DNA from: CAWDCV01 sp963728125
GTDB taxonomy: Bacteria; Actinomycetota; Actinomycetes; CAWDCV01
Reading direction: 5' to 3'
NCBI GenBank assembly: GCA_963728125.1
Contig: CAVSIZ010000001.1
Coordinates: forward strand, 124,001 to 188,000
Length of the DNA stretch: 64,000 bases
This document shows, piece after piece, positions 57,866 through 64,000 of the stretch. The notes beneath the pieces were generated by a model. It had not been told where the DNA came from. It saw only the letters and a program-made list of their open reading frames with translations, and ran no database searches. Positions within the stretch are counted from its first letter, which is position 1; every line of letters begins with the position of its first letter. A program made the position numbers and the translations under genes.

Positions 57866-58665
57866 GACGCAGCCACGCCTGCCGAGAGCTCGGCGAACCG
57901 CTGGGTGCCGCCGTCGAGCGCGGTCAGGACCCAGGGGCCGTCAGGCAGCAGGGTGAACGTGTGCTCGAAGTGGGCGGAGGGCGCGCCGTCGGCGGTCTCG
58001 ACTGTCCAGCCGTCGTCGAGCAGGCGGGTGTGCCGGCTACCGAGATTGACCATCGGTTCGACGGCGAGTACCAGACCCTCCTGCAGTCGCGGTCCGCGTC
58101 CCGGCCGGCCGTAGTTGGGGACGTTCGGGTCCTGGTGCATCTCGGTGCCGATGCCGTGGCCGACGTACTCCTCGACGAGACCATAGTTGCCTTGGCTGCG
58201 TACCCACGCCTCCACCTCGGCCGAGATGTCGGTCAGCCGACCGCCGAGAGAGGCCGCAGCCATGCCGCGCCACAGCGCCTCCTCGGTCACTCGCATCAGG
58301 TCGGTGAGCTCGGGTGCGACCGCGCCCACGGGAACGGTGACGGCGGAGTCGCCGTGCCAACCGTCGAGGATGGCGCCGCAGTCGAGGGAGACGATGTCCC
58401 CCTCGCGCAGGATCCGCTTCGGCGACGGGATCCCGTGCACGATCTCGTTGTTGATCGACGCGCAGATCGTCGCCGGGAAGCCGTGGTAGCCGAGGAATGA
58501 CGGCACCGCTCCGTCACCGCGAATCGACTCGGCCGAAATCGCATCGAGGTCGGCGGTGCTGATGCCAGGCTCGACGGCGTCCTGCAGCTTCTGCAGTGCA
58601 CGCGCTACGACCAGCCCGGCGGCACGCATCTTCTCGACTTCGGCCCGGGTCTTGATCTGGATCAT
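57862..58665 (-). CDS. map: type I methionine aminopeptidase
   Basis: A 267-residue enzyme that removes the initiator Met. Metal ligands are visible in VSLDCGAILDGWHGDSAVTVPVG (Asp-Asp), VGHGIGTEMHQDPNVPNYG (His), LAVEPMVNLG (Glu) and AHFEHTF (Glu region). It starts IQIKTRAEVEKMRAAGLVVARAL. Start ATG 58665; a nine-codon longer reading to 58692 is possible. It follows adk by 49 bp and overlaps the DUF1707 gene. adk-map is a standard actinomycete order. Confidence 0.95.
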   Translation of the reverse strand: MIQIKTRAEVEKMRAAGLVVARALQKLQDAVEPGISTADLDAISAESIRGDGAVPSFLGYHGFPATICASINNEIVHGIPSPKRILREGDIVSLDCGAILDGWHGDSAVTVPVGAVAPELTDLMRVTEEALWRGMAAASLGGRLTDISAEVEAWVRSQGNYGLVEEYVGHGIGTEMHQDPNVPNYGRPGRGPRLQEGLVLAVEPMVNLGSRHTRLLDDGWTVETADGAPSAHFEHTFTLLPDGPWVLTALDGGTQRFAELSAGVAAS

Positions 58666-58714
58666 CGGACGCTTTCTCAGCTTCCTGGACACGGCGGGGG
58701 AATTTCTACCGACG

Positions 58715-59368
58715 CTAGCTGCTGAACCGGCGCAGTGCCGCTATAGCGCGGTCGGTGACGTCCTCGACCGGGCCGGTGGCGTCGATGCCAACGAGGATGC
58801 CGCGATCGGCGTAGAAGTCGACGAGTGGCACCGTCTGTTCGGTGTAGACGATGAGGCGGTGCCGGACGGTCTCCGGCTGATCGTCGTCGCGCTGGAACAG
58901 CTGGCCGCCGCAGTGATCGCAGGTGTCGTGCTGGCCCGGCGGGTCGAAGTCGACGTGCCATACGTGCTCGCACCGGCGGCACGTACGCCGCCCGGACAGC
59001 CGCCGGACGACCTCGTCGTCGTCGACGACGAGCTCCAGCACGACATCGAGCTTGGTCCCGATGATGCTGAGCACGTCGTCGAGCTCGATGGCCTGGCGTA
59101 CGGTCCGCGGGAAGCCGTCGAGGAGGAAGCCGTCGCGGGAGTCATCCTCGGCCAGCCGGAGCTTGACCATGCCGATCGTGACCTCGTCGGGCACCAGGTC
59201 GCCGGCATCCATGAATTTGCGCGCCTCGACGCCGAGCGGCGTTCCCTCGCTGACGTTCTTGCGGAAGATGTCCCCCGTCGAGATCTTGGGCACCGCGAAG
59301 TTCGAGGCGAGGAATTGGGCCTGCGTGCCCTTACCCGCCCCGGGAGGCCCGACGAGTGTGAGACGCAC
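58715..59368 (-). CDS. adk: adenylate kinase with zinc-binding lid
   Basis: A 217-residue nucleotide kinase (ATP + AMP to 2 ADP). P-loop LVGPPGAGKGTQAQFLA, KISTGDIFRKNV, and DGFLLDGFPRTVRQA. The LID keeps four cysteines (TCRRCEHVWHVDFDPPGQHDTCDHCGG-type pattern), a zinc-binding lid. Most actinomycete Adk proteins lack this long zinc lid, so it is worth noting. It starts at GTG 59368, sharing one base with the secY stop. Confidence 0.96.
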   Translation of the reverse strand: MRLTLVGPPGAGKGTQAQFLASNFAVPKISTGDIFRKNVSEGTPLGVEARKFMDAGDLVPDEVTIGMVKLRLAEDDSRDGFLLDGFPRTVRQAIELDDVLSIIGTKLDVVLELVVDDDEVVRRLSGRRTCRRCEHVWHVDFDPPGQHDTCDHCGGQLFQRDDDQPETVRHRLIVYTEQTVPLVDFYADRGILVGIDATGPVEDVTDRAIAALRRFSS

Positions 59369-60675
59369 TACCGAAGGAAGCCCTCGTAGTTGCGCTGCTG
59401 CAGCTGGCTCTCGATCTGCTTCACGGTGTCGAGCCCGACTCCGACGATGATCAGGATGCTGGTCCCTCCGAACACGAAGTTCTGGCCCTGGTTGTTCGGG
59501 CCGGACACGATGTTCAAAGCGATGAGCGGGATGACGGCGATCGTCGCGAGGTAGAGCGCCCCCGCCAGGGTGATGCGCGACAGCACGTACTCGAGGTACT
59601 CCGCCGTCGGCCGCCCGGCGCGGATGCCCGGGATGAAGCCGCCGTACTTCTTCATGTTGTCGGCCACGTCCGTCGGGTTGAACGTGATCGACACGTAGAA
59701 GTAGGTGAAGAACAGGATCAGCAGGAAGTACGAGAGCATGTAGATCGGGTGATCGCCGCGCACCAGGTAGCGGTCGATCCAGACCCCCCACGTGCTGTCG
59801 GGCCCGGCAATCTGGGCGAGCAGCGTCGGCAGGTAGAGCAGCGACGACGCGAAGATCACCGGGATGACGCCGGCCTGGTTGACCTTCATCGGGATGTACG
59901 TCGAGGTGCCGCCGTACATGCGCCGACCGACCATCCGCTTGGCGTACTGCACCGGGATCCGGCGCTGCGCCTGCTCGACGAAGACGACGGCCGCGACGAT
60001 CGCGAGGCCCATGAGGATCACGCCAGCGAACACATAGGCGCCACGCGACTGCAGGATGTTGCCGAGCTGCGCCGGGAAGCCGGACGCGATCGAGGTGAAG
60101 ATCAGCAGCGACATGCCGTTGCCGACGCCACGGTCGGTGATGAGCTCACCGAGCCACATGACGACCGCCGTGCCCGCGGTCATCGTCACGACCATGGAGA
60201 CGATGACGAGCATGCTGTCGTTGGGAATGATGTCCTCGGGACACCCCGGGAACAGCCGTCCCGGCTCACGCGCGATGGCAACAATGCTGGCCGACTGGAG
60301 GATGGCGAGGCCGACGGTCAGGTAGCGGGTGTACTGCGTGATCCTTGCCGTACCCGACTGGCCTTCCTTCTTGAGCGCCTCCAGGCGCGGGATGACCACC
60401 GTCAGCAGTTGCAAGATGATGCTCGCCGTGATGTACGGCATGATCCCCAGCGCGAATATCGCCAGCGCCAGCAGCGCGCCGCCGCTGAAGAGGTTGATCA
60501 GCCCGTAGATGCTGCTGTCGTCGAGGGTGTTGATGCAGGAGTTGACCGCGCGAGCGTCGACGCCGGGCGTGGGGACGACCGAGCCGAGGCGGAACAGCGC
60601 GATGATCGCCAGCGTGAACAAGATCTTGCGGCGCAGGTCCGGCGTACGGAACGCGCGGGCGAACGCGGTGAGCAC
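59368..60675 (-). CDS. secY: protein translocase subunit SecY
   Basis: A 435-residue membrane channel subunit with ten transmembrane segments. Family signatures: SGGALLALAIFALGIMPYITASIILQLLTVVIPRLEALKKEGQSGTARITQYTRYLTV near residue 70-125, and GVGNGMSLLIFTSIASGFP, and late PTDVADNMKKYGGFIPGIRAGRPTAEYL. It starts at GTG 60675; the longer in-frame reading to 60765 has no homology. It is separated from rplO by 270 bp that hold repeat copy D. adk follows without a gap. Confidence 0.97.
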   Translation of the reverse strand: MLTAFARAFRTPDLRRKILFTLAIIALFRLGSVVPTPGVDARAVNSCINTLDDSSIYGLINLFSGGALLALAIFALGIMPYITASIILQLLTVVIPRLEALKKEGQSGTARITQYTRYLTVGLAILQSASIVAIAREPGRLFPGCPEDIIPNDSMLVIVSMVVTMTAGTAVVMWLGELITDRGVGNGMSLLIFTSIASGFPAQLGNILQSRGAYVFAGVILMGLAIVAAVVFVEQAQRRIPVQYAKRMVGRRMYGGTSTYIPMKVNQAGVIPVIFASSLLYLPTLLAQIAGPDSTWGVWIDRYLVRGDHPIYMLSYFLLILFFTYFYVSITFNPTDVADNMKKYGGFIPGIRAGRPTAEYLEYVLSRITLAGALYLATIAVIPLIALNIVSGPNNQGQNFVFGGTSILIIVGVGLDTVKQIESQLQQRNYEGFLR

Positions 60676-60849
60676 AAATCCTCCTGCCCCCGGTCGCTTA
60701 CGGGGATGTCGAGATGGTGCACGGGCACCCGGGCGAGCAGAACGCAGTTGACACCGCCAGCCCAACGTCGGCGGGTCGTCCCCGGACTGTAACAGTCACC
60801 GGCAACGACGTCCCCTTCCTGTGCCAGCCACCACGTCCACCCCCTCCAA

Positions 60850-60925
60850 CGAAACGATCATGGAGTAATCCACCCGATCTGCCGATGAAACATGGCGTGT
60901 CGGAGATTTGTCCATGATCGTTGCG
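60850..60925 (+). repeat. palindromic repeat family 1, copy D (solo)
   Basis: A 76-bp element with arms CGAAACGATCATGG (60850-60863) and CCATGATCGTTGCG (60912-60925), and box GGCGTGTCG at 60894-60902. It shares GAGTAATCCACCCGA with copy A. It lies in the secY-rplO gap, inside the spc-operon region, where normally no repeat would be expected. It ends 20 bp before the rplO stop. Confidence 0.85.
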
Positions 60926-60945
60926 GAAGCGCGGCAGCGGGGGCG

Positions 60946-61413
60946 TCAGCGGAGTTCGGTGACCGTGCCCCCTGCCGCGGTGATCTTGTCGCGCGCGGAC
61001 GCCGAGGCGGCGTCGACGGCAACCGTCACGGCGACGCTGATGTCGCCGGTGCCGAGCAGCTTGACCCGCTGTCCCTTGCGGACGGCGCCGCGCTCGACCA
61101 GATCGTCGACGGTGACGTCGCCGCCGTCGGGGTACAGCGCCGCGAGCTTGTCCAGGTTGACCACCTGGTACTCGACGCGGAACGGGTTCTTGAACCCGCG
61201 CAGCTTCGGCAGCCGCATGTGCAGCGGCGTCTGGCCACCCTCGACCCGGGCGGGAACCTGCCCGCGGGCCTTGGTGCCCTTGGTGCCTCGGCCGGCGGTC
61301 TTGCCCTTGGAGCCACCTCCGCGGCCGACGCGGGTCTTGGGCGTCTTCGCGCCCGGCGCTGGACGCAGGTGGTGCACCTTCAGGGGTGCTGATCCTGATC
61401 CTGTCTCTGCCAT
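60946..61413 (-). CDS. rplO: 50S ribosomal protein L15
   Basis: A 155-residue L15: LKVHHLRPAPGAKTPKTRVGRGGGSKGKTAGRGTKGTKAR, VPARVEGGQTPLHMRLPKLRGFKNPF, and DLVERGAVRKGQRVKLLGTGDISVAV. It follows rpmD directly. It is last before the 270-base gap to secY. Confidence 0.97.
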   Translation of the reverse strand: MAETGSGSAPLKVHHLRPAPGAKTPKTRVGRGGGSKGKTAGRGTKGTKARGQVPARVEGGQTPLHMRLPKLRGFKNPFRVEYQVVNLDKLAALYPDGGDVTVDDLVERGAVRKGQRVKLLGTGDISVAVTVAVDAASASARDKITAAGGTVTELR

Positions 61414-61414
61414 G

Positions 61415-61597
61415 TCACTCGACCTCCTCGACGGTCACCAGGTGGGCGACCGTCGCCACCATGCCGCGGATCTCCGGCCGGTCCTCTTTCACGACGACAT
61501 CGTGGAGGCGCTTCAGGCCGAGAGAGCGCAGCGTCTCTCGTTGATTGTGCGTGCCGCCGATCGGCGAGCGGATCTGACGGACCTTGAGCCGGGCCAT
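61415..61597 (-). CDS. rpmD: 50S ribosomal protein L30
   Basis: A 60-residue L30: LKVRQIRSPIGGTHNQRETLRSLGLKRLHDVVVKEDRPEIRGMVATVAHLVTVEEV, the whole family sequence. ATG 61597; it starts one base after the rpsE stop and ends one base before rplO, so the three are tightly packed. Confidence 0.97.
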   Translation of the reverse strand: MARLKVRQIRSPIGGTHNQRETLRSLGLKRLHDVVVKEDRPEIRGMVATVAHLVTVEEVE

Positions 61598-61598
61598 C

Positions 61599-62204
61599 TC
61601 AGGCTCCCACTCCGGCACGGGCGCGCAGCAGCGCGGCCGGCGCCACGTCCTCGATCGGCAGGCCGCGGCGGGCCGCGATCTCCTCGGGCCGCTGCAAGCC
61701 CTTCAGCGCGGCCACCGTGGCGTGCACGATGTTGATCGCGTTGGAGGAGCCGAGCGACTTCGACAGCACGTCATGGATGCCGGCGCACTCGAGGACGGCA
61801 CGCACCGGGCCACCGGCGATGACGCCGGTACCTGGCGAAGCCGGCTTGAGCAGCACGACACCAGCAGCGGCCTCACCCTGGATCGGGTGCGGGATCGTGC
61901 CCTGGATGCGGGGGACCTTGAAGAAGTGCTTCTTCGCTTCCTCCACGCCCTTGGCGATCGCCGCGGGAACCTCCTTGGCCTTGCCGTAGCCGATTCCCAC
62001 GCTGCCGTCGCCGTCACCGACGACCACGAGAGCAGTGAAGCTGAACCGCCGACCGCCCTTCACGACCTTGGCGACGCGGTTGATCGCAACGACCCGCTCG
62101 AGGTACGCGCTCTTGTCCGCCGGAGCGCCCTGCGCCCCGCCGTCGCGACGGCCCCGTCGCTCGTTACCGCCCATGCCGCCAGTGCGACGCTGGGGTCCAG
62201 GCAT
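61599..62204 (-). CDS. rpsE: 30S ribosomal protein S5
   Basis: A 201-residue S5. Core: LERVVAINRVAKVVKGGRRFSFTALVVVGDGDGSVGIGYGKAKEVPAAIAKGVEEAKKHFFKVP, then GEAAAGVVLLKPASPGTGVIAGGPVRAVLECAGIHDVLSKSLGSSNAINIVHATVAAL. A short Arg/Gly-rich N-terminal stretch precedes it. It lies 29 bp downstream of rplR. Confidence 0.97.
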   Translation of the reverse strand: MPGPQRRTGGMGGNERRGRRDGGAQGAPADKSAYLERVVAINRVAKVVKGGRRFSFTALVVVGDGDGSVGIGYGKAKEVPAAIAKGVEEAKKHFFKVPRIQGTIPHPIQGEAAAGVVLLKPASPGTGVIAGGPVRAVLECAGIHDVLSKSLGSSNAINIVHATVAALKGLQRPEEIAARRGLPIEDVAPAALLRARAGVGA

Positions 62205-62233
62205 TAGAAAGCCTCTCTATCGAAGTACGTCAT

Positions 62234-62635
62234 TTAGAGCGCCAACCCGCCCTCGCGGGCACCGTCGGCGAGGGCCGCGACCCGGCCGTGGTAGCGGTTG
62301 CCACCCCGGTCGAACACCACGGCCTCGACACCGGCTGCCTTGGCGCGCTCGGCGACGAGCTTGCCGACCGCACGGGCCTTGGCGGTCTTGTCGCCATCGC
62401 CACCGCGCAGATCCGCCTCCATGGTCGACGCGGACGCGAGCGTCACGCTGCCCGCCGGGCGGCTGTCGTCGACGACCTGCGCCACGAGGTGGCGAGCCGA
62501 CCGGGTCACGACGAGTCGCGGCCGACCGGCCGTTCCCGACACCTTGGTACGCACCCGAAAGTGGCGTCGGGTGCGCGCCGCGGAGCGCGCGCTGGCGGAC
62601 TTTCCGGTTCGGGCCGCCAAGACTCCGACAACCAT
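62234..62635 (-). CDS. rplR: 50S ribosomal protein L18
   Basis: A 133-residue L18: RTRRHFRVRTKVSGTAGRPRLVVTRSARHLVAQVVDDS, then RAKAAGVEAVVFDRGGNRYHGRVAALADGAREGGL, the 5S-rRNA-binding family. It follows rplF after two bases. Confidence 0.97.
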   Translation of the reverse strand: MVVGVLAARTGKSASARSAARTRRHFRVRTKVSGTAGRPRLVVTRSARHLVAQVVDDSRPAGSVTLASASTMEADLRGGDGDKTAKARAVGKLVAERAKAAGVEAVVFDRGGNRYHGRVAALADGAREGGLAL

Positions 62636-62637
62636 GG

Positions 62638-63177
62638 CTACTTGCCTGCCTTTCCGACCTTGCGGCGAATGACTTCGCCCTGATAGCGCACGCCCTTGCC
62701 CTTGTACGGGTCGGGCTTGCGCAGCTTGCGCAGGTTGGCGGCGACCTCGCCGACCTTCTGCTTGTCGATGCCGGAGACGCTGAAGCGGGTCGGCGTCTCG
62801 ACGACGAACGTGATGCCGTCCGGCGGCTCGACGACGACGGGGTGGCTGAACCCGAGCGCGAACTCGAGGTTCGACCCGCGAGCCTGCACCCGGTAGCCGA
62901 CGCCGACGATCTCCAGGTTCTTCGAGTAGCCGTCCGTCACGCCGGTGACCATGTTGGCGACCAAAGTCCGCGACAGGCCGTGCAGGGCCCGGGTGCGGTT
63001 CTCGTCGTCGGGTCGGGTGACGTTGAGCGTTCCGTCGTCATCGCGGCTAATGTCAATCGGCTCCGCGATCGTCAGCGCCAGCGTCCCCTTCGGACCGGTG
63101 ACGGTGACGTCGCGACCGTCGATCGCGACGTCGACGCTCGTTGGCACCGGAATAGGCATGCGTCCAATACGCGACAT
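62638..63177 (-). CDS. rplF: 50S ribosomal protein L6
   Basis: A 179-residue L6: SRIGRMPIPVPTSVDVAIDGRDVTVTGPKGTL at the start and LEFALGFSHPVVVEPPDGITFVVETPTRFSVSGIDKQKVGEVAANLRKLRKPDPYKGKGVRYQGEVIRRKVGKAGK-type ending. It lies 10 bp downstream of rpsH. Confidence 0.97.
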   Translation of the reverse strand: MSRIGRMPIPVPTSVDVAIDGRDVTVTGPKGTLALTIAEPIDISRDDDGTLNVTRPDDENRTRALHGLSRTLVANMVTGVTDGYSKNLEIVGVGYRVQARGSNLEFALGFSHPVVVEPPDGITFVVETPTRFSVSGIDKQKVGEVAANLRKLRKPDPYKGKGVRYQGEVIRRKVGKAGK

Positions 63178-63187
63178 GGAACGCCCC

Positions 63188-63589
63188 TCACCAGACGTAG
63201 GCGAGGACTTCCCCGCCTACGCCCTGCTTGGCGGCCTGCCGATCGGTCAGCAGTCCGGACGACGTCGAGATGATCGCGACGCCCAGCCCGCCGAGGACTC
63301 GAGGCAGGTTCGTCGACTTCGCGTACACCCGAAGGCCCGGCTTGGAGATGCGTCGCACGCCCGCGATGGACCGCTCGCGCGTCGGACCGTACTTCAGCTC
63401 GAGGACGAGGGTCTTGCCGACGACGTCCTCGCCCTCCTCATGCCATCCGGCGATGTAGCCCTCCTGCTGGAGGATCTCCGCGATGTGCACCTTCAACTTG
63501 CTGTACGGCATCGCCACGGTGTCGTGGTACGCCGAATTGGCGTTACGCAGACGCGTCAGCATGTCTGCGATCGGATCGGTCATTGTCAT
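63188..63589 (-). CDS. rpsH: 30S ribosomal protein S8
   Basis: A 133-residue S8: MTMTDPIADMLTRLRNANSAYHDTVAMPYSKLKVHIAEILQQEGYIAG, and KPGLRVYAKSTNLPRVLGGLGVAIISTSSGLLTDRQAAKQGVGGEVLAYVW, the conserved ending. It lies 74 bp downstream of rpsN. Confidence 0.97.
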   Translation of the reverse strand: MTMTDPIADMLTRLRNANSAYHDTVAMPYSKLKVHIAEILQQEGYIAGWHEEGEDVVGKTLVLELKYGPTRERSIAGVRRISKPGLRVYAKSTNLPRVLGGLGVAIISTSSGLLTDRQAAKQGVGGEVLAYVW

Positions 63590-63663
63590 GGCGTGGTCAT
63601 GGCCGGAGGCCTCTTTCCCGCCGCGGTTCCCCAGATACAGGGCCTACGGCGACTCATGAACGG

Positions 63664-63849
63664 TTACCAGCTGCTCTTGGTGATGCCGGGAAGCTCGCCG
63701 CGGTGGGCCATCTCCCGTAGGCAAATCCGGCACAGGCCGAACGTGCGGTAGACGGAACGTGCCCGGCCGCACCGGTTGCAGCGCGTGTACGCCTGCACCT
63801 TGAACTTCGGCTTGCGGCCGGCCTTGGCGATCAGCGACTTCTTCGCCAC
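63664..63849 (-). CDS. rpsN: 30S ribosomal protein S14 type Z (zinc-binding)
   Basis: A 61-residue zinc-binding S14: MAKKSLIAKAGRKPKFKVQ, then Cys24-x2-Cys27 and Cys40-x2-Cys43 as zinc ligands, ending HRGELPGITKSSW. GTG 63849 follows the rplE stop with no gap. Confidence 0.97.
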   Translation of the reverse strand: MAKKSLIAKAGRKPKFKVQAYTRCNRCGRARSVYRTFGLCRICLREMAHRGELPGITKSSW

Positions 63850-64000
63850 TCAGTTCTCCCGGAAAGGAAAGCCGAGGAGTCGGAGCAGTGCCCGACCCTC
63901 GTCGTCGGTTTTGGCAGTTGTCACGACCGTGATGTCCATACCGCGGACCCGGTCGATGCGGTCGGGGTCGATCTCGTGGAACATGCTCTGCTCGTTGAGA
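63850..64000 (-). CDS. rplE: 50S ribosomal protein L5, C-terminal end (runs off the right edge)
   Basis: Only the last 49 codons are in the window: LNEQSMFHEIDPDRIDRVRG, then MDITVVTTAKTDDEGRALLRLLGFPFREN, the typical L5 ending. The gene continues to the right of the window. It directly precedes rpsN in the spc operon. Confidence 0.95.
   Translation of the reverse strand, partial: LNEQSMFHEIDPDRIDRVRGMDITVVTTAKTDDEGRALLRLLGFPFREN

Noticed and set aside
1..64000. CRISPR arrays, tRNA or rRNA genes, prophage
   Set aside because: I saw no regularly spaced direct repeats, no tRNA-like cloverleaf with CCA/T-loop consensus, no rRNA sequence and no phage structural or integrase genes. The cloverleaf at 56316-56409 lacks tRNA consensus bases.

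Overview
The window comes from a high-GC actinomycete. The support is a WhiB3-type iron-sulfur regulator, a SigD/RsdA-type sigma/anti-sigma pair, a GuaB3 paralogue beside GuaB, an F420-type luciferase-like oxidoreductase, many GTG starts, zinc-ribbon S14 and L36, and CIRCE-controlled groES. From memory, the gene order matches one long Mycobacterium tuberculosis segment: choD-guaB3-guaB2-rsdA-sigD-whiB3-groEL1-groES-tsaD-rimI-tsaB-tsaE-alr-nnr-glmS-glmM-rpsI-rplM-truA-rplQ-rpoA-rpsD-rpsK-rpsM-rpmJ-infA, then map-adk-secY and the spc ribosomal operon. I cannot name the genus. There are no rRNA genes, no CRISPR arrays and no tRNA that I can see.

Layout. 1-5.1 kb: PspC-type envelope-stress genes (one a truncated kinase at the edge), a GlpQ-like phosphodiesterase and a NarL-type two-component system. 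5.1-11.4 kb: an SDR, a multi-pass membrane protein, guaA, an LLM oxidoreductase and a Drr-like ABC exporter. 11.4-19.8 kb: a lacI/amidohydrolase deletion scar, then the minus-strand run choD-like, gabD2-like, guaB3, guaB, rsdA, sigD. 20-26 kb: a MerR/B12-type regulator, whiB3, groEL, groES with two CIRCE operators, and two methyltransferases. 26-36.8 kb: the t6A-tRNA set (tsaD, rimI, tsaB, tsaE) and alr-nnr-acpS, interrupted by an acyl-CoA ligase and a nuclease-like gene bracketed by palindromic repeats. 36.9-47.5 kb: a large SARP/AAA/TPR regulator, glmS, coaA, a DUF389 protein and glmM. 47.5-53.7 kb: rpsI-rplM, a broken second copy of the nuclease-like gene (again bracketed by palindromes), an ABC-F ATPase, truA and rplQ. 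53.7-64 kb: rpoA, ribosomal protein genes, infA, two DUF1707 proteins, map, adk, secY and the spc operon down to a partial rplE. No gap without a gene exceeds about 300 bases.

Most interesting observation: two ~1.1-1.25 kb units, 30503-31742 (intact) and 48622-49737 (degenerate). Each carries one gene with an AbiEi-like N-terminus and a DUF559/Vsr-like nuclease C-terminus. Each is bounded by a pair of palindromic repeats whose outer ends form terminal inverted repeats. Two solo copies of the first palindrome lie elsewhere (19918-19995, 60850-60925). This looks like an undescribed mobile-element or nuclease-plus-palindrome family. Other points of note: a cloverleaf-like RNA element ahead of rpsM, nnr split by two compensating one-base shifts, truA apparently starting at CTG, tsaE whose last codons and stop come from a repeat, and several gene remnants.
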